Positions 35,840-44,308 are shown, numbered from the stretch's first letter. The stretch is DNA of 44,451 bases from Pseudomonadota bacterium (GCA_947449495.1 CANFSB010000011.1:1-44451); one strand, 5' to 3'. Numbers and translations are program-made. The notes: a model not told the origin generated them from the letters alone.

Positions 35840-35863
35840 CACCGCCGGCATCAGCCGGCGGTG
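35840..35863. terminator. Perfect hairpin between permease and suhB
   Basis: CACCGCCGGC, loop ATCA, GCCGGCGGTG is a perfect ten-base stem between two convergent genes. The loop contains the suhB stop codon (TGA on the leftward strand), so the stem overlaps the end of suhB. The rightward side has only GTCGTCTT after it. Confidence 0.6.
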
Positions 35864-36732
35864 TCGTCTTCGGCGGCTGATTTGATCAATGAAGCGGCCC
35901 GGGCGGCCGCTTCGCGATGCGCCTGTTCGATGGCTGCTTCGCGCAGATCTGAAGGCAGCAGTGGCGCAAATGACTCGACCAGCGCCATGAACACCCGCGG
36001 GTTGCCGGCAATGATGTTGCCGTTCTGACGGTATTCACCGCCGTCCAAAGTGCCCACCAAACCACCGGCTTCGCGCACCAGCAAGGTGCCAGCCGCGGTG
36101 TCCCAGGGCTTGAGGCCGATCTCAAAGAATCCGTCGGTGCGGCCGGCCGCCACATAGGCCAGATCCAGCGCTGCAGCGCCGGGTCGCCGCACGCCGGCTG
36201 CTTTGATCATGACGCTGCGCAACATGGCCATGTAAGGGTCCAAGTGCTGCAGGTTCTCGCTATAGGGGAAGCCCGTGCCGATGAGCGACCCTTCGAGGGT
36301 GCGCTGCTTACTGACACGCAGGCGCTTACTCTCAAGGTAGGCACCGCCACCGCGCGACGCGGTGAAGATCTCTTGCAGCATCGGGTCGTAGATGACCGCG
36401 TGTTCGATGGTGTCGCGCACCTGGCAGGCGATCGACACGCAGAACTGCGGAAAGCCGTGCATGAAATTGGTGGTGCCATCGAGCGGGTCGATGATCCAAG
36501 TCGTGTCGGAGTTGCCGCTAGCACCGCTCTCTTCGGCCAGAAAGGCATGGTGCGGATAGGCCGTATGCAGGATGTTGATGATCTCTGCTTCGGCCGAGCG
36601 GTCGATGCTGGTGACGAAGTCGTTGAGGCCCTTATTGGCCACCTCGACACCTTCAAATCGGGTCAGGCCCCGGACTATTAGGTCGCCGGCGCGGCGCGCG
36701 GCGCGCACCGCAGTATTAACGAATGGATGCAT
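35851..36732 (-). CDS. suhB: Inositol monophosphatase family protein SuhB
   Basis: Mg2+/Li+-sensitive phosphatase of inositol phosphates; E. coli SuhB also takes part in rRNA antitermination. The 293-residue product starts MHPFVNTAVRAARRAGDLI and carries FLAEESGASG, WIIDPLDGTTNFMHG (metal-binding Asp residues) and KPWDTAAGTLLVREAGG. All catalytic positions appear intact. It is about 25 residues longer than E. coli SuhB because of a charged, Ala-rich C-terminal tail. It diverges from trmJ, as in E. coli, with start codons 71 bases apart. Confidence 0.96.
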   Translation of the reverse strand: MHPFVNTAVRAARRAGDLIVRGLTRFEGVEVANKGLNDFVTSIDRSAEAEIINILHTAYPHHAFLAEESGASGNSDTTWIIDPLDGTTNFMHGFPQFCVSIACQVRDTIEHAVIYDPMLQEIFTASRGGGAYLESKRLRVSKQRTLEGSLIGTGFPYSENLQHLDPYMAMLRSVMIKAAGVRRPGAAALDLAYVAAGRTDGFFEIGLKPWDTAAGTLLVREAGGLVGTLDGGEYRQNGNIIAGNPRVFMALVESFAPLLPSDLREAAIEQAHREAAARAASLIKSAAEDDTAG

Positions 36733-36768
36733 GATTGAAGCGGGGCCGTGGCTCGGGACTGCGGGCGC

Positions 36769-36774
36769 TAGAAT
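36769..36774. promoter_or_regulatory. Possible divergent -10 between suhB and trmJ
   Basis: GCTAGAATACC holds TAGAAT for rightward trmJ and, shifted two bases, TATTCT for leftward suhB. Neither has a convincing -35, so this is only a candidate. Confidence 0.3.
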
Positions 36775-36803
36775 ACCAGACCCGCCACCGACCCCTGCCG
36801 CCG

Positions 36804-37565
36804 ATGCACAACTTGCCTATTCGATTTGTTCTGGTCGACACCAGCCACCCCGGCAACATCGGTGCCGTGGCACGCGCTATGAAGAACATGGCGCTGTCTG
36901 ATCTGGTGTTGGTCAATCCCAAGGACTACCCCAGCGACGAGGCTACCGCGCGCGCCTCCGGTGCCGATGACGTGCTGGCCGCCGCCCGCGTGGTGGCAAC
37001 ACTGGAAGAGGCCCTGGCTGATTGCCGCTTTGTAGTGGCCACCACAGCTCGCGAGCGTGATCAGAACTTCCGGGTGATCGATGCGCGCAGCGCTGCGCTG
37101 CAGTTGGTCGATGAAGCGCGTGCTGTGGATGCCGATGCAGTAGTGGCTGTGGTGTTTGGCACCGAGCGATTTGGCCTGACCAACCAGCAGTTGTCGCAGG
37201 CCAATGCGTTGCTGTGCATTCCCGCCAACCAGGACTATGCATCGCTCAACATTGCCATGGCCGCGCAGCTCATCGGTTACGAGATCTATATGGCGCGGCG
37301 GGCGGTAGAGGGTGTGCCGCCGGCGCGAGCGCGTGAGGTACCGCTGGCTGCCTCGGCAGATTTGGAGCGCTTCTATGCGCATCTGCAGCAGGTTATGGAT
37401 GAAGTCGGGTTTCGCGATCGCACGCAAAGTGGTCTGCATCTGATGAACCGTATCCGCCGCCTGTTCGGCAGGGCCGAGCCCGACATCAACGAGGTCAATA
37501 TCCTGCGTGGCCTGCTCACTGCTGTTCAAAAGCGCCGGCGTCGTGCCGGTCAGCACAACGCCTGA
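36804..37565 (+). CDS. trmJ: tRNA (cytidine/uridine-2'-O-)-methyltransferase TrmJ
   Basis: SPOUT-fold enzyme that methylates the ribose of position 32 in certain tRNAs. From ATG 36804 it has 253 residues; the in-frame region upstream lacks similarity. Motifs: IRFVLVDTSHPGNIGAVARA with the conserved Arg, MALSDLVLVNPKDYP, AVVFGTERFGLTN (knot) and IPANQDYASLNIAMAAQL. The C-terminal part is helical and Arg-rich. It lies 12 bases before the cysteine desulfurase, as the E. coli trmJ lies before the isc genes, but iscR is not between them. Confidence 0.96.
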   Translation: MHNLPIRFVLVDTSHPGNIGAVARAMKNMALSDLVLVNPKDYPSDEATARASGADDVLAAARVVATLEEALADCRFVVATTARERDQNFRVIDARSAALQLVDEARAVDADAVVAVVFGTERFGLTNQQLSQANALLCIPANQDYASLNIAMAAQLIGYEIYMARRAVEGVPPARAREVPLAASADLERFYAHLQQVMDEVGFRDRTQSGLHLMNRIRRLFGRAEPDINEVNILRGLLTAVQKRRRRAGQHNA

Positions 37566-37577
37566 CGGGGTTGCCTC

Positions 37578-39056
37578 ATGACTGCCACACCGGTGTATTT
37601 GGATCACGCTGCCACCACGCCAGTAGATGCGCGCGTTGCGACGGCCATGGCCGAGGTGCTGTCTGCGGGTCTGGGCAATCCGGCTTCCACGCATCCGCCC
37701 GGACGCGCCGCAGCGGCACGGGTGGCGCGCGCACGTGAGCAGGTGGGCGCCCTGATCGGCGCTGCTGCTGCCGATATTGTCTTTACCTCAGGGGCCACCG
37801 AGGCCAACGCGCTGGCGATTCTGGGGCATGTGCGCGGTCAGCCGGCCGAGCGGCGCAGCAAGGGCCACGTGCTGGCGCTGGCAACCGATCACAAAGCCAT
37901 TCTGGGACCCGTACAGCGGCTCGCTGACGAGGGGCTGGCCGTTACGCGCCTGGTGCCCGCTCGCGACGGCGTGCTGTCTGCAGATGCGCTGGCGGCGGCT
38001 CTGCGACCCGGCACCCTGCTGGTGAGTCTGGTGCACGTCAACAGCGAGACCGGCGTGGCGCAGGACCTGCCGGCGTTGGCGGCGGTCTGTCGTGAGCGCG
38101 GCGTGGCGCTGCACGTGGATGCGGCCCAGTCGGCCGGCAAGCTGCCGCTGGATGTGCAGGGCATCGATTACCTGTCGCTGACGGCGCATAAGTTTGGCGG
38201 ACCGCAGGGCGTGGGTGCGCTTTATGTGGCACCGGCCCGGCGCGTCACGCTGCAAGCGCAGCAGGTCGGCGGCGGTCAGGAGCGCGGCCTGCGTGCCGGT
38301 ACGCTGCCCACGCACCAGATCGTGGGCATGGGACTGGCCTGCGAACTTGCCCGCAGCGGGCGCGACGCATTGGCTGCGCACCTGCAGTCGCTACGCCAGC
38401 GGTTATGGCACGGCCTGGCCGACCTGCCCGGCGTGCTGCTCAACGGTCATGCGCAGCAGCGGGCGCCGGGCATCCTCAACCTGTCGTTTGAAGATGTGGA
38501 GGGTGAGAGCCTGCTGGCCGGTCTGCCCGAGCTGGCGGTGGCCACCGGCTCGGCCTGCAACTCCAGCAGTGGCGAGCCCTCCTATGTGCTGCGGGCGCTG
38601 GGGCGCGACACACAGCTGGCGCAGGCCTCGCTGCGCATGAGTCTGGGCGCTACCAGCACCGAGCAGGATGTCGACACCGCCATCGCCGCAGTGCGCCGCG
38701 AGCTGACACGCCTGCGGGCCTTGTCACCGGGCCTGCCGCCGCCGGTGGCCGACTGGCAGGCCCAGGGCTGGCGGGTGTTGCAGGGTGAGGCCGGCGAGCG
38801 CCGTCTGGGCACTTGGCTGCGGCTGCTGCTGGCCGTAGAGGGCGATAGGGTGGTGGCGGCGCGGTTTCAGGCTTATGGCTGTCCGCACACGCTGTCGGCC
38901 TGCCGCACGCTGGTTGGCGCGTTGCCAGGGCAGGGCCGCAGCACGCCGCGTGGTTCCCCGCCCGACTGGCTGGCACAGTCGGGCGCACCGACCGACAAGC
39001 TGGGGCGTATGCTGCTGCTCGAAGATGCCTTGCAGGCCGCGCTGTCTGCCTGGTGA
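37578..39056 (+). CDS. iscS: IscS-type cysteine desulfurase fused to a degenerate IscU-like domain
   Basis: PLP enzyme that takes sulfur from cysteine for iron-sulfur clusters and tRNA thiolation. The 492-residue product is about 90 longer than E. coli IscS. Residues 1-385 are a normal desulfurase: YLDHAATTPVDARV, TSGATEANALAIL, LHVDAAQSAGK, TAHKFGG with PLP Lys205, and GSACNSSSGEPSYVL with catalytic Cys327. The last 100 residues align with IscU: GERRLGTWLRLL (406-417), AYGCPHTLSA (432-441) and KLGRMLLLEDALQAAL (474-489). IscU Cys63 matches Cys435, but Cys37 matches Leu410, Asp39 matches Thr412 and Cys106 matches Arg477. A cluster cannot be held in the IscU way; sulfur relay or docking is possible. 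iscA follows 30 bases later. Confidence 0.9.
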   Translation: MTATPVYLDHAATTPVDARVATAMAEVLSAGLGNPASTHPPGRAAAARVARAREQVGALIGAAAADIVFTSGATEANALAILGHVRGQPAERRSKGHVLALATDHKAILGPVQRLADEGLAVTRLVPARDGVLSADALAAALRPGTLLVSLVHVNSETGVAQDLPALAAVCRERGVALHVDAAQSAGKLPLDVQGIDYLSLTAHKFGGPQGVGALYVAPARRVTLQAQQVGGGQERGLRAGTLPTHQIVGMGLACELARSGRDALAAHLQSLRQRLWHGLADLPGVLLNGHAQQRAPGILNLSFEDVEGESLLAGLPELAVATGSACNSSSGEPSYVLRALGRDTQLAQASLRMSLGATSTEQDVDTAIAAVRRELTRLRALSPGLPPPVADWQAQGWRVLQGEAGERRLGTWLRLLLAVEGDRVVAARFQAYGCPHTLSACRTLVGALPGQGRSTPRGSPPDWLAQSGAPTDKLGRMLLLEDALQAALSAW

Positions 39057-39086
39057 ACCAAATCCACTGACCGGAGTCCCATTCGC

Positions 39087-39410
39087 ATGGCCATTTCACT
39101 GACCCCTGCTGCTGCTGACCGCATCCGCAGCTTTCTTGTCTCGCGAGGCAAGGGCGTGGGTTTGCGGTTGGGCGTGCGCACTACAGGTTGCTCGGGCTAC
39201 GCCTACGTCATCGACTACGCCGACGAGATTGCGGCGGCTGACCAGGTGTTTGAGGACCAGGGCGTCAAGGTGCTGGTTGATCCCGAAAGCCTTAAGTACA
39301 TCGATGGCACCACGGTCGATTTTGTCCGCCAAGGTCTGGGCGAGTCGTTTCGCTTCATCAACCCCAAGGTGCAGGGTGAATGTGGCTGTGGTGAAAGCTT
39401 CAGCGTCTGA
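39087..39410 (+). CDS. iscA: Iron-sulfur cluster assembly protein IscA
   Basis: A-type carrier that receives and delivers iron-sulfur clusters. The 107-residue product begins [17 protein letters not shown] and has the three family cysteines: [15 protein letters not shown] and ECGCGESF at the C-terminus. [19 protein letters not shown] is typical. It follows the desulfurase fusion after 30 bases and probably shares its transcript. No iscU, hscB, hscA or fdx follows; ndk is next. Assignment as IscA rather than ErpA or SufA rests mainly on this context. Confidence 0.93.
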   Translation: MAISLTPAAADRIRSFLVSRGKGVGLRLGVRTTGCSGYAYVIDYADEIAAADQVFEDQGVKVLVDPESLKYIDGTTVDFVRQGLGESFRFINPKVQGECGCGESFSV

Positions 39411-39457
39411 CCTTAAATGGTAGACTTCGGCCCTTTTTCCCAGCTGGAGTCCTGAAA

Positions 39458-39886
39458 ATGGCGTTAGAGCACACCCTGTCCATCATCAAGCCCGACGGCG
39501 TTGCCGCCAACCTGATCGGCCAAGTCTATGGCCGCTTCGAGAAGGCCGGTCTGCGCATCGTCGCTGCCCGCATGCTGCAACTGTCCAAGGCCGAGGCCGA
39601 GGCGTTCTACGGCGTGCACAAGGCTCGTCCGTTCTTCAACGACCTGGTCGCCTACATGATCTCCGGTCCGGTGTTGGCTTCGGTGCTCGAAGGCGAGAAC
39701 GCCGTGCTGACGCATCGCGACATCATGGGTGCCACCGACCCCAAGAAGGCCGCGCCGGGCACCATCCGCGCTGATCTGGCCGAGAGCATCGAGCACAACG
39801 TCGTGCACGGTTCGGATTCGGCCGAGAACGCCGCTGTCGAGATCGCGTTCTTCTTCCGCGCGATCGAGATCTGCCCGCGCGCCTGA
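39458..39886 (+). CDS. ndk: Nucleoside diphosphate kinase
   Basis: Transfers the gamma-phosphate among nucleoside triphosphates through a phospho-histidine. The 142-residue product has the typical start [13 protein letters not shown] and the active stretch [12 protein letters not shown] with His117. Length and motifs match E. coli Ndk (143 residues). The ATG at 39458 follows GGAG by eight bases. The stop shares one base with the rlmN start (TGATG), so translation is coupled, as in the E. coli order ndk-rlmN. Confidence 0.98.
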   Translation: MALEHTLSIIKPDGVAANLIGQVYGRFEKAGLRIVAARMLQLSKAEAEAFYGVHKARPFFNDLVAYMISGPVLASVLEGENAVLTHRDIMGATDPKKAAPGTIRADLAESIEHNVVHGSDSAENAAVEIAFFFRAIEICPRA

Positions 39887-41007
39887 TGACCGACACCCGC
39901 GTCAACCTGCTGGGGCTGACCCGTCCGCAGCTCGAGGCTTGGGTCCTCGAGCGTGGCGGCAAGCCCTTTCGTGCGCGCCAGTTGTTCCACTGGCTGTACA
40001 AGCGCGGCGAGACGCAGTTCGAGGCTATGACCGACCTCGCCAAGGCTTTCCGGCAACAGCTGGAAGCCGAGGCCGAGGTGCGGTTGCCGCAGGTCGTCAC
40101 GCGGCAGGATGCCGCTGACGGCACCATCAAGTGGATGCTGCGTGCCGATGACACGCAGGCCTTCGAGATGGTCTACATCCCCGACGGCACGCGCAGCACG
40201 CTGTGCATCTCGTCGCAGGTGGGCTGTGCCATGGATTGCAGCTTCTGCTCCACAGCGCAGCAGGGCTTCAATCGCAACCTGACTGCCGCCGAAATCGTCG
40301 GCCAAGTGTTTCTTGCCCAGAAAGAACTCGGCTTTGAGGCAGGCGATAACCGTCTCATCAGCAACGTAGTGTTTATGGGCATGGGCGAGCCGCTGGCCAA
40401 TTTCCGCAACGTAGTGCCTGCACTGCGCATCATGCTCGATGATCTGGGCTTCGATTTCTCGCGCCGGCGTCTGACACTGTCGACCAGCGGACTGGTACCG
40501 CAAATCTACAAGCTCGCCGAAGAGACCAATGTGGCGCTGGCCGTGTCGCTGCATGCGCCCGATGACGAGCTGCGCAGTCAGTTGGTGCCCATCAACCGGC
40601 TGCATCCGATTGCCGAGTTGTTGCAGGCTTGCTGGCATTACATCGATGAACAAAACGGCCGCAGCGTCACGTTCGAATATGTGCTGCTCGATGGCATCAA
40701 TGATTCGCCCGCGCAGGCGCGGGCATTGGCCAAGCTGCTCAAGGGGCATCCGGCCAAGGTCAATCTCATCCCTTTCAATCCGTTCCCCGGGACGCAGTAC
40801 CGCAGGTCGCGTCCTGAGTCGATCAAAGCCTTCCTCGACCAAGTGCTCAAGGGTGGTGTCATGGCTACTGTGCGACGCACACGCGGCGATGACATCGATG
40901 CCGCCTGCGGCCAGTTGGTCGGGCGCGTCATCGATCGCACCACCTCGCGTCTGGGTAATCGCAACATTGCGGTGGTGGTTGAGAACAGTGTCGAGTCCGT
41001 GTCATGA
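39886..41007 (+). CDS. rlmN: 23S rRNA/tRNA adenine-C2 methyltransferase RlmN
   Basis: Radical SAM enzyme that methylates A2503 of 23S rRNA and A37 of some tRNAs. The 373-residue product contains the cluster motif GCAMDCSFCSTAQQG with Cys114, Cys118 and Cys121, the accessory FMGMGEPLANF, LSTSGLVPQI, and the methyl-carrying Cys341 in DIDAACGQL. The N-terminal part has FRARQLFHWLYKRG. It overlaps the ndk stop by one base and the pilF start by four. Confidence 0.98.
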   Translation: MTDTRVNLLGLTRPQLEAWVLERGGKPFRARQLFHWLYKRGETQFEAMTDLAKAFRQQLEAEAEVRLPQVVTRQDAADGTIKWMLRADDTQAFEMVYIPDGTRSTLCISSQVGCAMDCSFCSTAQQGFNRNLTAAEIVGQVFLAQKELGFEAGDNRLISNVVFMGMGEPLANFRNVVPALRIMLDDLGFDFSRRRLTLSTSGLVPQIYKLAEETNVALAVSLHAPDDELRSQLVPINRLHPIAELLQACWHYIDEQNGRSVTFEYVLLDGINDSPAQARALAKLLKGHPAKVNLIPFNPFPGTQYRRSRPESIKAFLDQVLKGGVMATVRRTRGDDIDAACGQLVGRVIDRTTSRLGNRNIAVVVENSVESVS

Positions 41008-41768
41008 AGTCGCTGCTGGCGCTGGGTTGTGCGTTGCTGCTGAGCGGCTGTGTGGCCACCGGCGGCACATCGGGTCGAACCACATCTGCCAAAGATGCCG
41101 CCAAGGCCAACGTGCAACTGGGCGTGGCCTATATGCAGCAGGGGCAGTTGGCGCTGGCCAAAGACAAGCTCGAGCGCGCAGCCAAGCAGGATCCGCGCGG
41201 TGCCGAAGTGCATACAGCGTTGGCGTACCTCAATGAACGGCTTGATAGACCCGCTGAGGCCGAGGGCGAATATCGCTTGGCCTTGAAGCTGTCACCGGGT
41301 AATTCCGAAGTCGGCAACAATTTCGCTGTCTTCCTATGCCGCACTGGCAAGGTTGACGATGCGCTCAAGCAGTTTGAATCCGCGACGCGTGATCGGCTCT
41401 ACACCACGCCTTGGGCCGCGTTCACCAACGCCGGTGTGTGCCTGCGCTCGGTGGGTCGTGGTGGTGAGGCGATCCCGCTGCTGCAACAGGCGATCAGCAT
41501 CCGTCCCAATTACACGCCGGCTGTTTACGAACTGGCCGATCTGCAACTGGAGTTGGGATCACCGGGGGTGGCAGGTCAGGTTGTTGATCGCTATCTGGCC
41601 CTGGGCTTGATTGCACCCGATGTGTTGCTGCTGGGCGTGCGCGCTGCGATGGCGCGTGAAGAGCGCCAAACTGCGATGGCGCTGGCAACCCGCCTCAAGC
41701 GCGAGTTCCCCAATTCGCCTGAATTGCGACAGGTGTCCACGCTGTTGGGTGAGGGCGTACAGCCATGA
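41004..41768 (+). CDS. pilF: Type IV pilus biogenesis lipoprotein PilF/PilW
   Basis: Outer-membrane lipoprotein pilotin that helps place the PilQ secretin. The 254-residue product starts with a lipoprotein signal (MKSLLALGCALLLSGC; Cys16 in LLSGC), then TPR repeats: ANVQLGVAYMQQGQLALAKDKLERA, EVHTALAYLNERLD, and later AVYELADLQLELGSPG. Its place between rlmN and rodZ matches the PilF position in E. coli and Pseudomonas. The ATG overlaps the rlmN stop, and its own stop overlaps rodZ. It implies that type IV pili are present, although no other pil gene lies here. Confidence 0.93.
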   Translation: MKSLLALGCALLLSGCVATGGTSGRTTSAKDAAKANVQLGVAYMQQGQLALAKDKLERAAKQDPRGAEVHTALAYLNERLDRPAEAEGEYRLALKLSPGNSEVGNNFAVFLCRTGKVDDALKQFESATRDRLYTTPWAAFTNAGVCLRSVGRGGEAIPLLQQAISIRPNYTPAVYELADLQLELGSPGVAGQVVDRYLALGLIAPDVLLLGVRAAMAREERQTAMALATRLKREFPNSPELRQVSTLLGEGVQP

Positions 41769-42256
41769 CCAATACTCAGCAGTCTGCTGCGCAGGCGCAG
41801 CTCGAGGGTCTGGTGCTGTTTGCCACACCCAGCGCACCGGATCCGGCCGAGGCCGCGCCGGCGCCCAGCACGCACGGTGGTCAGCTCTCTGCCGCGCGGC
41901 TGCGCAAGGGCATCAGCCTGCAGAAGGTGTCCGAGCATCTGCGTTTAAGTATCGAAGCCATTGAGGCCCTCGAGGCCGATCGTCACGACGAGTTGGGTCC
42001 GCAGGTCTATGTGCGCGGGCATCTGCGTCGCTATGCCGATTTTCTGGGTGAGACACTCGCGCAGCCTCAGGATGCTTCGGCAGATCTATCGCATGACCAC
42101 GAGTTGGGCGGGCAGCGCAGCTTCATGTCGCCACTGGTGCGCGTGCGCACCGGACGCGGACCACAGTTGTCGTTGCAGCGGGCACTGTTGATCGCAGTGG
42201 CTGTGCTGGCAGTTCTTATTACCGTTGGCCTGCTCGCGCAGCCGGCGCTTTCCTGA
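41765..42256 (+). CDS. rodZ: Short RodZ-like protein: HTH domain plus membrane helix
   Basis: RodZ links the MreB cytoskeleton to the cell wall machinery. The 163-residue product has a helix-turn-helix domain (LSAARLRKGISLQKVSEHL, then RLSIEAIEALEADR and VYVRGHLRRYADFLG, about 41-100), a basic stretch (VRVRTGRG) and one membrane helix (LLIAVAVLAVLITVGLL, about 141-157). The protein stops six residues later. E. coli RodZ has 337 residues, including a periplasmic C-terminal domain, which is missing here. The ATG overlaps the pilF stop by four bases. hisS starts 30 bases on; ispG, which sits here in E. coli, is absent. The HTH and membrane anchor could still serve MreB, since that half does the binding. 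Confidence 0.85.
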   Translation: MTNTQQSAAQAQLEGLVLFATPSAPDPAEAAPAPSTHGGQLSAARLRKGISLQKVSEHLRLSIEAIEALEADRHDELGPQVYVRGHLRRYADFLGETLAQPQDASADLSHDHELGGQRSFMSPLVRVRTGRGPQLSLQRALLIAVAVLAVLITVGLLAQPALS

Positions 42257-42286
42257 TTGCTGCGGTTTTGAGGGTTGCATAGCGTC

Positions 42287-43594
42287 ATGGCCGAAAACAC
42301 CTTTGCAGTGCAGTCTGTCCGGGGCATGAACGATGTGTTGCCAACCCAGGTGGCTGGTTGGCAGCGCTTGGAGCGCGTGACGCGCGAACTGTTCACGGCC
42401 TATGGTTTTGAAGAATTGCGTGTGCCCATCGTCGAGCACACTGCGCTGTTCAAGCGCGCCATCGGTGAATACACCGACATCGTCGAAAAAGAGATGTACA
42501 CCTTCACCGATTCCGGTGGCGACAGTCTTACGCTGCGTCCTGAAGCTACGGCCGGTGTGGTGCGTGCGGCGATCAGCAACGGCCTGCTGCGCGGTGCGCG
42601 CCTGAAGCTGTGGACCAGTGGCCCGATGTTCCGCCACGAGCGCCCGCAAAAGGGCCGCTATCGTCAGTTTCATCAGATAGACGTAGAGGCCATCGGCTTT
42701 GCCGGGCCCGATATCGACGCCGAGCTCATTGGTCTTACGGCACGCTTGTGGCGCCAGCTGGGCATCACCCGCGTCAAGCTCAAGCTCAATTCGCTGGGCA
42801 CGGCACAGGCGCGTCGCGTCTATCGCGAGAAGCTGGTCGAATATTTCCGTGGCCACGAGTCGCTGCTCGATGCCGACAGCCGTCGCCGGCTCGAAGGCAA
42901 TCCGCTGCGTATCCTGGACAGCAAGAACCCCGACATGCAGGCCTTGGTGGCCGCTGCGCCGCTGCTCACCGATCACTTGGACAGCGAATCACGCGAGCAT
43001 TTTGACGGGCTGTGCGCCATGCTGGCCGGCATGGGCATCGACTACGTGATTGATCCGCGTCTGGTGCGCGGTCTCGATTACTACTCGCGCACCGTGTTCG
43101 AATGGGTCACCGATGCGCTGGGCGCACAAGACGCCGTCTGCTCCGGTGGTCGCTATGACGACCTTATTCCGCAGCTCGGTGGTGAGGCACAGCCGGCCAT
43201 CGGCTTTGCGATGGGTATCGAGCGCGTGGTCGAGTTGATGGGCCAAGCCGGTGCAGGCGATGCGCCGCTTGCGCCTCATGTCTACATCATCGCCAGCGGT
43301 GAACGTGCGCAGCGCACCGCGCTAGCGCTGGCTGAGCGCTTGCGCGATGACCTGCCCTCGCTGCGGTTCCAGAGCAATATGGGCGGCGGCAATTTTAAGG
43401 CGCAGTTCCGGCGCGCCGATCGCAGTGGAGCGTCGCTGGCGCTGATACTGGGAGATACGGAACTCGAACGTGGTGTGGCTTCGCTCAAGTCGCTGCGCGA
43501 CGAGTCAGGCCAAACCCAATGGCCGCTGCCCGACTTGGCAGCGCGCATCCCGGCCATCCTTGCGGATCTGGCCGGCCCTACTGAAGCAGGCTGA
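42287..43594 (+). CDS. hisS: Histidyl-tRNA synthetase
   Basis: Class II synthetase charging tRNA-His. From ATG 42287 it has 435 residues; a TTG four codons upstream is less likely. Motifs: VRGMNDVLP, LRPEATAGVVRA, motif 2 FRHERPQKGRYRQFHQIDVE, the histidine site RGLDYYSRTVFEW and motif 3 AIGFAMGIERV. The C-terminal anticodon domain (HVYIIASGERA, FQSNMGGGNFKAQFRRAD) is complete. It precedes yfgM by 15 bases in the usual gammaproteobacterial order. Confidence 0.98.
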   Translation: MAENTFAVQSVRGMNDVLPTQVAGWQRLERVTRELFTAYGFEELRVPIVEHTALFKRAIGEYTDIVEKEMYTFTDSGGDSLTLRPEATAGVVRAAISNGLLRGARLKLWTSGPMFRHERPQKGRYRQFHQIDVEAIGFAGPDIDAELIGLTARLWRQLGITRVKLKLNSLGTAQARRVYREKLVEYFRGHESLLDADSRRRLEGNPLRILDSKNPDMQALVAAAPLLTDHLDSESREHFDGLCAMLAGMGIDYVIDPRLVRGLDYYSRTVFEWVTDALGAQDAVCSGGRYDDLIPQLGGEAQPAIGFAMGIERVVELMGQAGAGDAPLAPHVYIIASGERAQRTALALAERLRDDLPSLRFQSNMGGGNFKAQFRRADRSGASLALILGDTELERGVASLKSLRDESGQTQWPLPDLAARIPAILADLAGPTEAG

Positions 43595-43609
43595 CGGGAG
43601 AGACTCACA

Positions 43610-44308
43610 GTGGATTTGCTCGGCGACGAACAGGATCAGTGGGAAGCCCTTAAGGGCTGGCTGCGGCACAATGGCATGGCGCTGGTCGCCGGTCTGTTGC
43701 TGGGAACTATCGGCTTGTTTGGCTGGCGCTGGTGGCAAGACCATCAAGTGCAGCAACAGCAGGGCAGCACCACTGCTTATGAGGCATTGCTGCAATCCTT
43801 CGACAACCCCGATAAGGACGCTGCCGGCAAAACCTTCGACAGCTTCATCAAAGTGCATGCCGACTCCGCCTATGGCCCTGCAGCGCGCTTGGCCTATGCG
43901 CGGTTGCTGGTGGAGCGCAACGAACTCGACAAAGCACTGCCGCAGTTATCTGAGGTGGCTACCAAGGCTGCAGACGAGCAGTTGCGACTGGTAGCGCGCT
44001 TGCGTCTGGCACGCGTGCAACTTGCCCTGGGCAAGCACGACGAGGCGCTGGCCACCTTGGGCACGCTTCCCGAAGGTGCGTTCAAATCCGCTTATGCCGA
44101 AGTAAAGGGCGATGTGCTGCTGGCCAAGGGTGACCAGGCTGGCGCAGTGGCTCAGTTTCAGGCGGCGCAGACTTCGCGCCAGGCCAGCGATGCCGCGCTG
44201 GGTGGGCAGGCCGGTCGTGAAGACCTGCTGGCTCTCAAGCTTCACGATCTGTCGGCTGTGGCCGCGGCACCCGCCGCGACCGATGCACCCGCAAAGGCCA
44301 CACCATGA
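43610..44308 (+). CDS. yfgM: YfgM family inner-membrane TPR protein
   Basis: Ancillary SecYEG-associated protein thought to work with periplasmic chaperones. The 232-residue product from GTG 43610 (after GGGAGAG) has the family start EDQWEALKGWLRHNG, one membrane helix (about residues 21-40, ending GWRWWQDHQ), then a TPR-like periplasmic region with AYEALLQS, GPAARLAYARLLVERNELDKA and LRLARVQLALGKHDEALATL. The tail is Ala/Pro-rich. It overlaps the bamB start by four bases (ATGA). Confidence 0.94.
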   Translation: MDLLGDEQDQWEALKGWLRHNGMALVAGLLLGTIGLFGWRWWQDHQVQQQQGSTTAYEALLQSFDNPDKDAAGKTFDSFIKVHADSAYGPAARLAYARLLVERNELDKALPQLSEVATKAADEQLRLVARLRLARVQLALGKHDEALATLGTLPEGAFKSAYAEVKGDVLLAKGDQAGAVAQFQAAQTSRQASDAALGGQAGREDLLALKLHDLSAVAAAPAATDAPAKATP

